Of a stretch of DNA of 64,000 nt, positions 17,351 through 26,458 are shown piece after piece. The stretch is from Reyranella sp. GTDB taxonomy: Bacteria; Pseudomonadota; Alphaproteobacteria; Reyranellales; Reyranellaceae. Location of the stretch: contig JAKFVH010000248.1 in assembly GCA_021732285.1 (NCBI GenBank), forward strand, positions 19,733-83,732, given 5' to 3'. The notes beneath the pieces were generated by a model. It saw nothing but the letters and a program-made list of their open reading frames with translations, had not been told where the DNA came from and ran no database searches. How positions within the stretch are numbered: the stretch's first letter is position 1; each line of letters opens with the position of its first letter. The position numbers were made by a program, and so were the translations under genes.

Positions 17351-18093
17351 TGTTGTCCCCACACAAGAACGGCAGATCTTCTCGGGATGTCGAGGCGATA
17401 GCCCGACCCCGTGCGCTTCGCCTGCCGGGCGAGATGCGCTGTCATTTGTTCGCGACGGCCGTCCGACGGGCTCCAGCCCAAGCGACCGGCGAGGAAAGCA
17501 GAAAGCTCGAAAAGATCGGGCACGACGCCGGTGAAGGTCCAATCGGTGAAGGCGACGTGCGGCGGATACGACGAGGGCAGGAGGCCGCGCATGGTGATGT
17601 CGATGCCGGGCGTCTCGTCCTCGCGATGCCATTCGGGCAGCAGGCAACCGGCGAAGCACAGCCCCTTGGGGCCAGCATGCGCCGGAACGACCCAGACGAC
17701 GGTGCGCGCCCAGTCGCGGCAACGCGCGAGGAAGGCTTCCGGATGATCGAAGAAGGCCGGCATGGTCGCAGCAAGGACGGTGTCGTGACGATGCGCGACT
17801 TCGGCCTGTTGCCAACCGGCGGCGATGACCTGAGGCGGATGGGCGAGCTTTACCAGGCGTGACCGCATGGTCGGCGAGGGTTCGATCGCGGTCCATGATC
17901 GCGCCGGGTCGTGGATCGCCATGCCGAGCTGGCCGCCGCCGGCGCCGACATCGAGCAGGCGTCCGACATCGGGCACCGCCTGCCGGATCAACGGCGCCAA
18001 CGCGGCGACATAGTCCGACGTATCGATCGCCGAGGCATAGAGCTCGAGCGGATCGATGTCGCGTTGGGCAGGATCGCTGAGAGAAACCGACAA
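17347..18093 (-). CDS. Class I SAM-dependent methyltransferase, first gene of the B12-uptake operon
   Basis: 248 residues with the Rossmann SAM motif RLLDVGAGGGQLGMAI at about 45-60 and an acidic residue after motif II (TAIEPSP). It is not a tetrapyrrole methylase, whose motifs are different. The gene is the first behind the cobalamin riboswitch and its stop overlaps the btuB start by ATGA, so its expression must follow B12 status. The cargo or target of methylation is unknown; a role in corrinoid modification or remodelling is only a guess. No membrane segment or signal peptide. Confidence 0.7.
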   Translation of the reverse strand: MSVSLSDPAQRDIDPLELYASAIDTSDYVAALAPLIRQAVPDVGRLLDVGAGGGQLGMAIHDPARSWTAIEPSPTMRSRLVKLAHPPQVIAAGWQQAEVAHRHDTVLAATMPAFFDHPEAFLARCRDWARTVVWVVPAHAGPKGLCFAGCLLPEWHREDETPGIDITMRGLLPSSYPPHVAFTDWTFTGVVPDLFELSAFLAGRLGWSPSDGRREQMTAHLARQAKRTGSGYRLDIPRRSAVLVWGQQ

Positions 18094-18224
18094 GACAAAT
18101 CCACGGCAGACGCCACGACGTCACCGCGAACCTGTAGCTGGCCCACGCCGCGGCGCTTGCCGCAGAACTCGGGTCAGTTTCTACATCAGGACACCCCGCC
18201 CAATGCGTTCGCGCGTGACCGCTG

Positions 18225-18425
18225 CTGGTGGCAGGTCTCCTGGCTTGCGGGTCCTCGCTTTCGACCACCTTCCCAGAGGCCTTTCGGCCGCCAGTGGCAT
18301 TTTGGTCGCAAGCTCGCCGCTCACAGTTGCGGGGGCAGCCGCGGGGTTATGTGCAGGCACATGCACCGCGTTCCCTTTTGATCCCTTGCGGGAACCACCG
18401 CGGCCAAACTGGCAGCCGGTGTGAA
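18225..18425 (-). promoter_or_regulatory. Cobalamin riboswitch (uptake operon)
   Basis: Read on the minus strand, the element starts near GCCGGTG... , carries the conserved core CTGCCCCCGCAACTGTGA, then GCCACTGG and GGGAAGGTGG, and ends with the B12 box AAGCCAGGAGACCTGCC (18246-18230). All conserved blocks are in the right order. Adenosylcobalamin binding normally shuts off translation or transcription of the genes downstream, here methyltransferase-btuBFCD, about 135 bases away. Confidence 0.95.
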
Positions 18426-18436
18426 GAGCGTCAAGC

Positions 18437-18499
18437 TCTTCTGGACCGCGCGCGTCCCGCGCGCTCATGAGACGCGCGGGACGCGCGCGGTCCGGAAGA
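18437..18499. repeat. GC-rich hairpin between the two B12-regulated operons
   Basis: Arms of 27 bp (TCTTCTGGACCGCGCGCG / CGCGCGCGGTCCGGAAGA at the ends) flank the loop CTCATGAGA. It abuts the bluB stop codon and lies just ahead of the riboswitch, so it is a likely terminator for the long cob operon. It is nearly the same as the palindrome at 55277-55343. Confidence 0.8.
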
Positions 18500-18500
18500 C

Positions 18501-19136
18501 CTAACGCGTAAACACGACGTCCTTCAGATCCGTGCGCTGTTCCCAGTGATGCCGCTCGAGCTCGGGATCGAGATGCTCCTCGGCGGGAAGCCCGAGGCAG
18601 AGATAGGCCACCAGGCTCCAGTCCTTCGGCACATCGAGCGCCTTGGTCACCTGGGCCGGATCGAGGATCGACACCCAGCCCATGCCAATGCCGTCGGCGC
18701 GCGCCGCCAGCCACAGGGTCTGGATCGCCGCCACGACCGAGTAATGCAGCGTCTCCGGCATTGTCTGCTGACCCAAACCGCTGCCGGTATGCGTGCCATC
18801 GTCGGAGAGCACCGCGAGGTGCACCGGCGCCTCCTTGAGGCCTGCCAGCTTGAGGCCGGCGTAAGTCTCCTGCTTCTCGCCGGAGTAGCCCGCCAGGGCG
18901 CGTTCGTTGGCGTCGGTGAAGCTCTTGATGACGGCCAGCCGCCGTTCGGGTGAATCGACGTGCACGAAGCGCCACGGCTGGCTCAGGCCGACCGACGGCG
19001 CATGGGTGGCGATCTCGATCAGCGCATCGATGCGCTCGCGCGGCACGGGATCGCGGCGAAAGCGCCGGACATCGCGCCGCCACAACACGAGGTCGCGGAA
19101 CTGCGCGCGAAAAGCCGGATCGAACGACGGTTTCAT
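18501..19136 (-). CDS. bluB: 5,6-dimethylbenzimidazole synthase
   Basis: 211 residues of the nitroreductase-like BluB family. RRDVRRFRRDPVPRE near residue 20 and APSVGLSQPWRFVHV near 46 are typical FMN-contact segments; GIGMGWVSILDP near 150 is the family C-terminal motif. BluB breaks down reduced FMN with oxygen to give the lower ligand of B12. Last gene of the operon, overlapping cobB by four bases. Its presence shows that the cell can make true cobalamin with DMB and uses the aerobic route. Confidence 0.93.
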   Translation of the reverse strand: MKPSFDPAFRAQFRDLVLWRRDVRRFRRDPVPRERIDALIEIATHAPSVGLSQPWRFVHVDSPERRLAVIKSFTDANERALAGYSGEKQETYAGLKLAGLKEAPVHLAVLSDDGTHTGSGLGQQTMPETLHYSVVAAIQTLWLAARADGIGMGWVSILDPAQVTKALDVPKDWSLVAYLCLGLPAEEHLDPELERHHWEQRTDLKDVVFTR

Positions 19137-20440
19137 GTCTTTAGCCCATCAATGGCATGGAAGAAGGTGCCACTCACCGAGCCGCGGCGGGCACCGGCCT
19201 CCGGTACGACCGCGCCGGTGGCATCGCGGCAGTCGACCAACGGTTCGTCGCCGGCCTGCAGCACGCTGGCATAGTGGAATTCGTGTCCCATGATCGACTC
19301 GCCGGCCGATCCCAACGGCCCGTCGGCGAGAAGCCGGGCGCGGCGATAGCCGATGTGAAGCCGGCGCTTGGCGAACGAGGTCTCGACCTGCAACAGCCCG
19401 GCCATGGAATGCCGCTGTCCCTCGGCATCTTCGATCCCCTGCCCCAGCACCATGTAGCCGCCGCACTCGCCATGGATCGGTACCGATCGCGCCGCCAGAA
19501 CGTGCAATCCGTCCTGGAAGCGGCGCGCCGCCGCCAGCACGCCGCCGTGCAACTCGGGATAGCCGCCGGGCAGCCAGACGACGTCGGCCCGCTGATCCGG
19601 CGCCTCGTCGGCCAGCGGCGAAAACGCAAGGATCTCCGCGCCGGCCGACCGCCAGTCTTCGAGCAGATGGGGATACATGAAGGAGAACGCCCGATCGCGC
19701 GCCAGGGCGATGCGCTGGCCGGGCGGTCGCCGCGACGTACCGCCGGCCATCGGCTTCGCCGGCGCCGCCGCCCGTCGCACGGCTGCAAGATCGACGGCGC
19801 TTGCGATGGCGTCAGCCAGGGCATCCAGTCGTCGGTCGATATCGTCGGTCTCGTCCGCCTGGACCAGGCCGAGATGGCGCTCCGGCAACTCGAATTGCGC
19901 ATCGTGGCCGAGCGCGCCGAACACTTTCAGCCCTACGCGCTCGAAGCCCGGCGTGATCAGCGCGAGATGGCGCGGGCTCGCGACCCGATTGAGGATCACG
20001 CCGGCGATGGCGACATCGTCGCGATAGTGCGCCAGGCCCGCCGCCACGGCGGCCGCCGTCTCGGTCTGACCTGAGACATCGAGCACCAGCAGCACCGGCC
20101 AGCCGAGCAACGCGGCGAGATCGGCTGTCGCGCCCCGCGCGATCTGGCCGGGAGCGGCGACGCCGTCGAACAGGCCCATCACGCCTTCGGCGATGGCGAT
20201 GTCGGCTGCGTGTCGCGCCACGAGATTGCCCAGCGTCGTCTCGGCCATTGCCCAGGTGTCGAGATTGAAGCTCGGCCGGCCCGTCGCCGCGGCGTGAAAG
20301 GCGGGATCGATGTAGTCGGGCCCGCACTTGAAGGCCTGCACGGCCATCCCCTGGCGGCTGAGCGCGCGCATCAGGCCGATCGTCACCGTGGTCTTGCCGG
20401 CGCCCGAGTGCGGCGCGGCGACGATGAGCCCGGCTGTCAT
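19133..20440 (-). CDS. cobB: Cobyrinic acid a,c-diamide synthase / hydrogenobyrinic acid a,c-diamide synthase
   Basis: 435 residues, the usual length. An N-terminal ATPase domain has the P-loop PHSGAGKTTVT (10-20). A C-terminal type 1 glutamine amidotransferase domain carries the nucleophile C326 in HGECGGYMVLG and the catalytic His in GHEFHY (386-390). In the aerobic pathway it amidates hydrogenobyrinic acid at positions a and c using glutamine and ATP before cobalt insertion. Overlaps cobA and bluB by four bases each. Confidence 0.95.
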   Translation of the reverse strand: MTAGLIVAAPHSGAGKTTVTIGLMRALSRQGMAVQAFKCGPDYIDPAFHAAATGRPSFNLDTWAMAETTLGNLVARHAADIAIAEGVMGLFDGVAAPGQIARGATADLAALLGWPVLLVLDVSGQTETAAAVAAGLAHYRDDVAIAGVILNRVASPRHLALITPGFERVGLKVFGALGHDAQFELPERHLGLVQADETDDIDRRLDALADAIASAVDLAAVRRAAAPAKPMAGGTSRRPPGQRIALARDRAFSFMYPHLLEDWRSAGAEILAFSPLADEAPDQRADVVWLPGGYPELHGGVLAAARRFQDGLHVLAARSVPIHGECGGYMVLGQGIEDAEGQRHSMAGLLQVETSFAKRRLHIGYRRARLLADGPLGSAGESIMGHEFHYASVLQAGDEPLVDCRDATGAVVPEAGARRGSVSGTFFHAIDGLKT

Positions 20441-21237
20441 CGCCAGCCGACCAGCGAGCCCAGAAGATGGCGACGCAGGCCCGCCGTGGCGCCGATGACG
20501 ACGATCGACGGTGAGCCGACGCCATGGCGCGCCGCGTCGTCTACGAGGCTGGCCAGCGTGCTATCGACCACCCTCTCCTGGTCGGTGGCGGCCGACTGGA
20601 TCAGCGCCGCCGGCGTGTCCGATGCAAGCCCGCCTCGCAGCAGCGACGCCGTGATCTCGGCGAGCTGCGACATCGGCATGTAGAGCACGATCGGCTGGCC
20701 GAGCCTGGCCAGCGCCGCCCAGTCGGCGGCCGACCCGCCTTCCTCGGCGCGATGGCCGGCGGCCAGCACGACAGCATGGTTGGTGTCGCGCGAGGTCGCC
20801 GGGATGCCGGCCAGCGCCGCGCCGGCGAGACCCGCCGTCAGACCGGGGATGATGCGAAATCGGATGCCGGCCTGGGTCAGCGCGGAGGCCTCGTCCCAGC
20901 CGCGGCCGAACACGAAGGGATCGCCGCCCTTCAGCCGCAGCACGCGCCGGCCGGCGCGGGCACGCTCGATCAGCACCTCGTTGATGTCGCGCTGCTGCGA
21001 CGAGGGCCGGCCGCCGCGCTTGCCGGCCGAGATCAGCTCGGCGCCGTCACGGCGAAGATCGAGGACGCGGCGATCGACCAGCGCGTCGTAGACGATGTCG
21101 TCGGCCTGGCCGATGGCGTGCAGCGCCAGCACGGTGAGCAGGCGCGGATCGCCGGGGCCTGCGCCCGCCAGCCAGACCTCGCCGGCCGGGAAGTCGGGCA
21201 GCGCCGGAAAGTTTTTAGGGATCACTTGCGAGGTCAC
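20437..21237 (-). CDS. cobA: Uroporphyrinogen-III C-methyltransferase
   Basis: 266 residues of the tetrapyrrole methylase family. SUMT signatures are [15 protein letters not shown] near residue 21, [13 protein letters not shown] near 100 and [20 protein letters not shown] near 130. It transfers two methyl groups from SAM to C2 and C7 of uroporphyrinogen III to make precorrin-2, the entry point to the corrin branch. No CysG-type oxidase/chelatase domain is fused. Overlaps cobM and cobB by ATGA junctions. Confidence 0.94.
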   Translation of the reverse strand: MTSQVIPKNFPALPDFPAGEVWLAGAGPGDPRLLTVLALHAIGQADDIVYDALVDRRVLDLRRDGAELISAGKRGGRPSSQQRDINEVLIERARAGRRVLRLKGGDPFVFGRGWDEASALTQAGIRFRIIPGLTAGLAGAALAGIPATSRDTNHAVVLAAGHRAEEGGSAADWAALARLGQPIVLYMPMSQLAEITASLLRGGLASDTPAALIQSAATDQERVVDSTLASLVDDAARHGVGSPSIVVIGATAGLRRHLLGSLVGWR

Positions 21238-21995
21238 TGGCCACGGCCCCGGAAACGTCGTTGATAGGAGGCGTCGTAGAGCGCGCTGTCGCGGAAGTCG
21301 TGCGCCTGCAGAACCTTGCCGACCAGGATCAGCGCCGTGCGCTCGATGGGAGTTTTAGCGACCTCGGCGGCGAGCGTGCCCAGAGTGGCGCGGATCACCC
21401 GCTCCTCGGGCCAGCTCGCGCGATAGACCACGGCGGCCGGACAGTCGGCGCCGTAGTGCGGCAGCAGCGATGCCACGACCTTGTCGATGGTGTGGATCGA
21501 CAGATGAATGGCAAGCGTGGCGCCCGTCGCAGCGAAGGCCTCCAGCTTCTCGGCAGGCGGCATCGCCGAAGCGCGGCCCGACGTGCGGGTCAGCACCACC
21601 GACTGGGCGACTTCGGGCAAGGTCAGCTCCTGGCCGAGCGCCGCGGCGGCCGCGGCAAAGGACGGTACGCCCGGCGTGACGGTATACGCGATGCCGGCCT
21701 CGCGCAGACGGCGAAGCTGCTCGCCCATCGCGCTCCACACCGAAAGATCGCCCGAGTGCAGGCGGGCCACGTCGTGGCCGTCGGCCGTCGCGCGCTTGCA
21801 CTCGTCGACGATCTCGTCGAGCGACATCGGCGCGGTGTCGACGATGCGCGCGCCCGGCGGGCAATGTTCCAGCAGCGCCTTGGGCACCAGCGAGCCGGCA
21901 TAGAGACAGACCGGGCAGCGCGCGATCAGGTCGCGGCCACGCACCGTGATCAGGTCGGGCGCGCCCGGGCCGGCGCCGATGAAATGGACCGTCAT
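21234..21995 (-). CDS. cobM: Precorrin-4 C11-methyltransferase
   Basis: 253 residues, tetrapyrrole methylase fold. It opens [18 protein letters not shown], the CobM/CbiF-type first motif; YAGSLVP near 32 and [15 protein letters not shown] near 78 are diagnostic, with [19 protein letters not shown] near 106. It methylates C11 to form precorrin-5. Overlaps cobE at its start and cobA at its stop by four bases. Confidence 0.94.
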   Translation of the reverse strand: MTVHFIGAGPGAPDLITVRGRDLIARCPVCLYAGSLVPKALLEHCPPGARIVDTAPMSLDEIVDECKRATADGHDVARLHSGDLSVWSAMGEQLRRLREAGIAYTVTPGVPSFAAAAAALGQELTLPEVAQSVVLTRTSGRASAMPPAEKLEAFAATGATLAIHLSIHTIDKVVASLLPHYGADCPAAVVYRASWPEERVIRATLGTLAAEVAKTPIERTALILVGKVLQAHDFRDSALYDASYQRRFRGRGQ

Positions 21996-22375
21996 CGGCC
22001 CTCTCCCGTGGCGATGGCGCAGGTCGCGCGCTCGGTGGCGACGCGTGCGCCCAGCAGGCGGGCATTGCGGCCGGCGACGACGATGGCCGAGGCCTCGGCG
22101 ATCGACGGCAGGCCCTTGGCCTCCAGCACGAACTTGGACGGCGTCAGGACCTGGCCCGCGACGCGGTCGAGGTCCATCACCGTGCAGGCGACCAGCTCGA
22201 CCGACAGTCGGCGCGCGACTTCCGGAAAAGCGGACTCGGTCGCCTTCTCCGATTCAGTGGCGATCGCCTGCAGGCGCTCGGCCGGCAGCTCGTGCATGCC
22301 GAGCGCCAGGCGCACCACGCGCTCGAGCTCATCGGCCGATGTGCCGCGACGACAGCCCACGCCTGCCACGATCAT
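21992..22375 (-). CDS. cobE: Cobalamin biosynthesis protein CobE
   Basis: 127 residues. Begins [20 protein letters not shown], the usual CobE/CbiG-C start, and has [14 protein letters not shown] near the end. This small protein is related to the C-terminal domain of CbiG; its exact role in the aerobic pathway is not settled. The ATG overlaps the cobL stop as ATGA, and its own stop overlaps cobM, so the start is well fixed. Confidence 0.88.
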   Translation of the reverse strand: MIVAGVGCRRGTSADELERVVRLALGMHELPAERLQAIATESEKATESAFPEVARRLSVELVACTVMDLDRVAGQVLTPSKFVLEAKGLPSIAEASAIVVAGRNARLLGARVATERATCAIATGEGR

Positions 22376-23610
22376 GGCTTCCTCGCCCGCCATTGCACGA
22401 TCGGCGCGGCGGCACGCCAGACGAAGACGCCGCCGGTGCCGGCCTTGCCCGCCTTGGAGACTTCGAGACGCACCAGCTCGCCGCCATGGCGCTGGAAGTA
22501 GTCGATCAGACGCGCCTCCGACTGGAGGGACACGGCATTGGCGACCAGGCGCCCACCCGGCTTCAGCGCAGCCCATGCCGCTTCGAACAGGCCAGGATTG
22601 GACAGGCCACCGCCAAGGAACACGGCGTCGGGCGACGGCAGACCCACGAGGCCCTCCGGCGCACGCTTTTCCACGATCTGCAAATCAGGTGTGCCCAGCA
22701 CGGCAGCATTGCGAGCCGCCCGCTCGGCGCGCTGCGGCTCCGCTTCGATGCCGATCGCCCTGAGCGAGGGATGACGCAGCAGCCATTCGATGGCGACCGA
22801 CCCCGCGCCCAGGCCAACGTCCCACAAAAGCTCGCCCTGGCGCGGCGCCAGCGCCGATACAGTGACGGCGCGGACCTCGCACTTGGTGAGCTGGCCATCA
22901 TGCTCGAACAGCGAATCGTCGAGGCCGGGCGCGAGCGGCAGCACCGTTGCATCGGCGGGAGCTGCGACTTGCAGCGCGATGGTGTTGAGCGGCGCGACAT
23001 CAGCGATATCAAAGCCGGTGGCAGTCGCCGAGTGCACGCGCTCGCGCGGACCTCCCATGGCTTCCAGGACAGTGAGCGTAGAATTGCCCATGCCACGCTC
23101 GACCAGAAACTTCGCGAGCTTGGCCGGTGTCTCGCCGTCCCACGACAGCGCCAGGATGCGCGCGCCGGGCTGCAGGTGGCGCACGATGCCTTCCAGGGCA
23201 CGGCCATGCAGGCTGACCAGCGCCACCTCCTGCAGCGACCAGCCGAGTCGCGCGGCGGCCAGGCTGAAGGCCGACGCATTGGGCAGGCAGAGCGTCTCGC
23301 TGGCGGGAATGGAGCGCAGCAGCAGGTCACCGACGCCGTAATGGAAGGGATCGCCGCTCGCCAGCACGACGACCGGCCGGCCGCGATGCTTCTCGATCTC
23401 CGGCATGGCGTCGCCGATCGGACTGGGCCAGGCAAGCGTGCGGCCACGGATCAGCGTTTTAGCCAGGCCGAGGTGGCGTTTGCCACCGACCACGAGCTCG
23501 GCCGACGCTAAAAGCCTCTGCGCCACAGGAGACAACCCATCGATGCCGTCCTCCCCGATGCCGACGATGGACAGCCAGCGCGCGGCCGTGCAGCTTGCGG
23601 CGTCAGACAT
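22372..23610 (-). CDS. cobL: Precorrin-6Y C5,15-methyltransferase (decarboxylating)
   Basis: 412 residues, a CbiE-CbiT fusion. The N-terminal tetrapyrrole methylase half starts WLSIVGIGEDGIDGLSP and has VVLASGDPFHYGVGD. The C-terminal class I methyltransferase half has LLWDVGLGAGSVAIEWL near 250. It methylates C5 and C15 and removes the C12 acetate carboxyl, giving precorrin-8. The chosen ATG at 23610 lies in a CATG that also holds the cobK start on the other strand; an ATG four codons upstream is possible. Transcripts reaching cobL from the operon promoter must run through antisense cobK. Confidence 0.93.
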   Translation of the reverse strand: MSDAASCTAARWLSIVGIGEDGIDGLSPVAQRLLASAELVVGGKRHLGLAKTLIRGRTLAWPSPIGDAMPEIEKHRGRPVVVLASGDPFHYGVGDLLLRSIPASETLCLPNASAFSLAAARLGWSLQEVALVSLHGRALEGIVRHLQPGARILALSWDGETPAKLAKFLVERGMGNSTLTVLEAMGGPRERVHSATATGFDIADVAPLNTIALQVAAPADATVLPLAPGLDDSLFEHDGQLTKCEVRAVTVSALAPRQGELLWDVGLGAGSVAIEWLLRHPSLRAIGIEAEPQRAERAARNAAVLGTPDLQIVEKRAPEGLVGLPSPDAVFLGGGLSNPGLFEAAWAALKPGGRLVANAVSLQSEARLIDYFQRHGGELVRLEVSKAGKAGTGGVFVWRAAAPIVQWRARKP

Positions 23611-24367
23611 GCGCGTTCTCATTCTCGGCGGCACCACGGAGGCTTCGGCATTGGCCAGGCTTCTCGCGGGCGATCCGCGCTTCGAGGCGACCCTGTCCTT
23701 CGCCGGACGCACGGCCACGCCCCAGTCGCAACCTATCGCGACGCGCGTCGGCGGCTTCGGCGGCGCCGACGGCCTTGCGCACTACATCAAGGAGCAGGCG
23801 ATCGACGCCGTGATCGACGCCACTCATCCCTACGCCCCGCGCATCTCCGCCAACGCCGTCGTGGCGTGCAAGCGCGCCGGCGCCCCGCTGGCCACGCTCA
23901 TCCGTCCCGCCTGGAAGCCCGAGGCCGGCGATAAATGGCAGACGGCTCCCACGGCGGTCGCCGCGGCCCTGGCCATCGGCAAGGAACCGCGCCGAGTGTT
24001 CCTGGCTCTTGGCCGCCAGGAACTGCACTCCTTCGCCGCCATCGCCCAGCATCACTACGTCGTCCGTCTCATCGATCAGCCGGTGGGCGCGCGGCCCCAT
24101 AATCTCGTCCTGCTGCAGCAGCGCGGACCGTTCGATTTCGACGCCGAGCTGCGCCTGTTGAAGGAGCGCAAGATCGAGGTGATCGTTTCGCGCAACTCGG
24201 GCGGCAGTGCCACCTATGCCAAGATCGAGGCAGCGCGCATGCTTCGCCTGCCCGTGATCATGATCACACGCCCCGTGAAGCCCACCGGCTACATCGTCAG
24301 GACTGCCGATGAGGCAATGGCGTGGCTCGCTCATGGGCGTCCCGCCCCCTCGCCGCGCGGCGTGTAG
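23609..24367 (+). CDS. cobK: Precorrin-6A reductase (opposite strand to the operon)
   Basis: 252 residues. Start MRVLILGGTTEASALARLL is the classical CobK opening; RVFLALGRQELHSFA near 130, IVSRNSGG near 195 and PVIMITRP near 215 are family motifs. It reduces precorrin-6A to precorrin-6B with NADPH. Alone among the ring-synthesis genes it is on the plus strand: the ATG (23609-23611) overlaps the cobL start head to head, and the last 37 bases overlap the end of cobJ tail to tail. Any promoter for it must lie within cobL. Confidence 0.94.
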   Translation: MRVLILGGTTEASALARLLAGDPRFEATLSFAGRTATPQSQPIATRVGGFGGADGLAHYIKEQAIDAVIDATHPYAPRISANAVVACKRAGAPLATLIRPAWKPEAGDKWQTAPTAVAAALAIGKEPRRVFLALGRQELHSFAAIAQHHYVVRLIDQPVGARPHNLVLLQQRGPFDFDAELRLLKERKIEVIVSRNSGGSATYAKIEAARMLRLPVIMITRPVKPTGYIVRTADEAMAWLAHGRPAPSPRGV

Positions 24368-25080
24368 ACCCAACGCCCGACCTGCCGCGTCGTGCTGGCG
24401 CCGACGATCACCAAGGTGCGCATGTCGGCGCGCGATGGATCGGCGCCGCCGAGCGTCGTCGTGATGACCTGCGCCTCGGCCGTTCCCGCTGCACGCACGA
24501 ACAGCACCGGTGTGTCGGCAGTCTTGAGCGTGCGCAACAGATCGAACGCCTTGCCGAGCTGGGTCGCTCGCGCCTTGGAGGCGGGATTGTAGAGGGCGAT
24601 CGCGAAGTCGCCTTCGGCGGCGGCCTTCAGGCGGCGCTCGACCGTGCTCCAGGCTTTTAGATTATCCGACAGCGAGATGGCGCAGAAGTCGCCGCCCAAC
24701 GGCGCGCCGACCTCGGCCGCAGCGGCCAGCATGGCGGTGACGCCGGGCTCGACCCGGATGTCGAGCTCACGCCACGCAGGTTCTCCGCTTTCGACGGCTT
24801 CGAACACCGCCGCCGCCATGGCGAACACGCCGGGATCGCCACCGGAGACGACGACGACCTGGCGTCCGGAAGCGGCGAGCGACAGGGCGTGCCGCGCACG
24901 CTCGAGCTCGACGCGGTTGTCGGACGCATGACGGCACTGGCCGGACCGTTCCGGCACGCGCTCGAGATAGGGGCCGTAGCCCACGAGATCGGTGGCGCGG
25001 GCGAGCGCCGCCGCCGTCGCCGGCGTCATGAGCTCGGCCTTGCCCGGGCCGGTGCCGACCACGACCAGCGACCCAGTCAC
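24331..25080 (-). CDS. cobJ: Precorrin-3B C17-methyltransferase
   Basis: 249 residues, tetrapyrrole methylase. LVVVGTGPGKAELMTPA at the start, VGYGPYLERVP near 35, VVVSGGDPGVFAMAAAVFE near 75 and CAISLSDNLKAWSTVERRL near 133 are typical of CobJ/CbiH. It methylates C17 and drives ring contraction to precorrin-4. Overlaps cobI by four bases. Its 3' end is overlapped by the antisense 3' end of cobK. Confidence 0.94.
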   Translation of the reverse strand: MTGSLVVVGTGPGKAELMTPATAAALARATDLVGYGPYLERVPERSGQCRHASDNRVELERARHALSLAASGRQVVVVSGGDPGVFAMAAAVFEAVESGEPAWRELDIRVEPGVTAMLAAAAEVGAPLGGDFCAISLSDNLKAWSTVERRLKAAAEGDFAIALYNPASKARATQLGKAFDLLRTLKTADTPVLFVRAAGTAEAQVITTTLGGADPSRADMRTLVIVGASTTRQVGRWVYTPRGEGAGRP

Positions 25081-25832
25081 AGCCGCCTCCCCTCGCCCGG
25101 GATCAGCACCATGGCGAAATAGGCGCCGACCGCGCCGCAGTCGGCCAGCGGCAGGATGCGTTCGTCCTTCATGGTGCCGCGCTCGACATAGACGGCGCGC
25201 GACAGCAGGCCCGCCGTCTCGACGGCACGCCGCACCTTCGCGAGATTGCGGCCGACCTTCATGATCACCGCCGCATCGGCAAGCCGCAGGCGCTCGACAA
25301 GCGCGCGCTCATCCAGGGTGCCGGGCAGCACGGCGAGCGCGTCGTTGCCCCAGGTCATGGGCAGGTTGGCGCGCGTCCAGCAGCCCGACATGCCGGTCAC
25401 GCCCGGCACGACCTCGACCGGGAAATCGCCGCTGAGGCGCCGCCACATATGCATGAAGGAGCCATAGAAGAAGGGATCGCCCTCGGCCAGCAGGCCGACC
25501 GACTTACCTTGTCGCAGCAGGGCCGCCAAAGCGGTCGCCGTTTCGCGATAGAAGGCGCTTATCTTCTGCTGATAGTCCAGGCTGTCCGCCGGCACCTCAT
25601 CTGTGACCGGATATTCCAGGCGCATCTCCGCCCGTCCTTCGACCAGAAGCGGCGCCACGATGCGGCGCGCATTGCCGGGCGAGCCGATCTTGGCGAAGTA
25701 GGCAACGACGTCGACCGCCTGCACCAGGCCTGCAGCCCGCAGGGTGAGATAACGCGCATCGCCCGGACCGACGCCGATGCCGTAGAGCGTGCCCGCCGTC
25801 GCCGTTCCGGCCAGGGAGTCGAGCACGCTCAT
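25077..25832 (-). CDS. cobI: Precorrin-2 C20-methyltransferase
   Basis: 251 residues from the ATG at 25832, which overlaps the cobH stop. LYGIGVGPGDARYLTLRA near 16, VGLLAEGDPFFYGSFMHM near 112 and EVVPGVTGMSGCW near 139 match CobI/CbiL. It methylates C20 of precorrin-2 to give precorrin-3A. The upstream open frame on the same strand is not coding because cobH occupies it in another frame. Confidence 0.93.
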   Translation of the reverse strand: MSVLDSLAGTATAGTLYGIGVGPGDARYLTLRAAGLVQAVDVVAYFAKIGSPGNARRIVAPLLVEGRAEMRLEYPVTDEVPADSLDYQQKISAFYRETATALAALLRQGKSVGLLAEGDPFFYGSFMHMWRRLSGDFPVEVVPGVTGMSGCWTRANLPMTWGNDALAVLPGTLDERALVERLRLADAAVIMKVGRNLAKVRRAVETAGLLSRAVYVERGTMKDERILPLADCGAVGAYFAMVLIPGEGRRL

Positions 25833-26458
25833 TCCCGCTCGCTCGCCAGCGCGTTGATGGCTGCCGCCGCCATGGCGCTGCCGCCCTTGCGGCCGCGCAC
25901 GATCAGGAACGGCACGCCGCCCTGCGCCGCCAGCGCCTCCTTGGATTCCATCGCGCCCACGAAGCCAACGGGCAGTCCGATCACGGCGGCGGGCGGTGGT
26001 GCGCCCTCGTCGAGCATTTCCAGCAACCGGAACAAGGCGGTCGGCGCATTGCCGATGGCAACGACCGCGCCGGCCAACCGGTCGCGCCACAGTTCGAGCG
26101 CCGCCGCACTGCGCGTGTTGCCGAGGCGCTTGGCGATGGCCGGCACCGAGGGATCGTCCAGCGTGCATAAAACGTCGTTGCCGGCCGACAGGCGCGCGCG
26201 GGTGACGCCGTTGGCCACCATCTTGGAATCGCAGAAGATCGGCGCACCGTCCTTCAGCGCCTGGCGCGCCCGTTCGGCGAAGCTTTTGGACATGACGATG
26301 TCGCGGGCGATCTCGGGCATGCCGCAGGCATGGATGATGCGCACCGCGACCGGCTCCTCGGCCGCGTTGAAACGGGCGAGATCGGACTCGGCGCGAATGA
26401 TGGCGAACGACCGGCGATAGATCTCCGCTCCGTCGCGCACATAGGCACGCTCAGTCAT
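25829..26458 (-). CDS. cobH: Precorrin-8X methylmutase
   Basis: 209 residues, normal length. Starts MTERAYVRDGAEIYRRSF, a typical CobH/CbiC opening that leads to the catalytic-His region RIIHACGMPEIARDI (His near 44). PTALFRLLEML and IGLPVGFVGAMESKEAL are conserved later motifs. It moves the methyl group from C11 to C12, making hydrogenobyrinic acid. Overlaps the end of cobG by eight bases and cobI by four. Confidence 0.95.
   Translation of the reverse strand: MTERAYVRDGAEIYRRSFAIIRAESDLARFNAAEEPVAVRIIHACGMPEIARDIVMSKSFAERARQALKDGAPIFCDSKMVANGVTRARLSAGNDVLCTLDDPSVPAIAKRLGNTRSAAALELWRDRLAGAVVAIGNAPTALFRLLEMLDEGAPPPAAVIGLPVGFVGAMESKEALAAQGGVPFLIVRGRKGGSAMAAAAINALASERE

Noticed and set aside
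15260..17401. Long plus-strand open frame opposite btuB
   Set aside because: No recognisable motif, while the minus strand encodes a complete TonB receptor in an overlapping operon.
18056..18424. Short plus-strand open frames over the upstream riboswitch
   Set aside because: The sequence is fully explained by the conserved cobalamin riboswitch on the minus strand.
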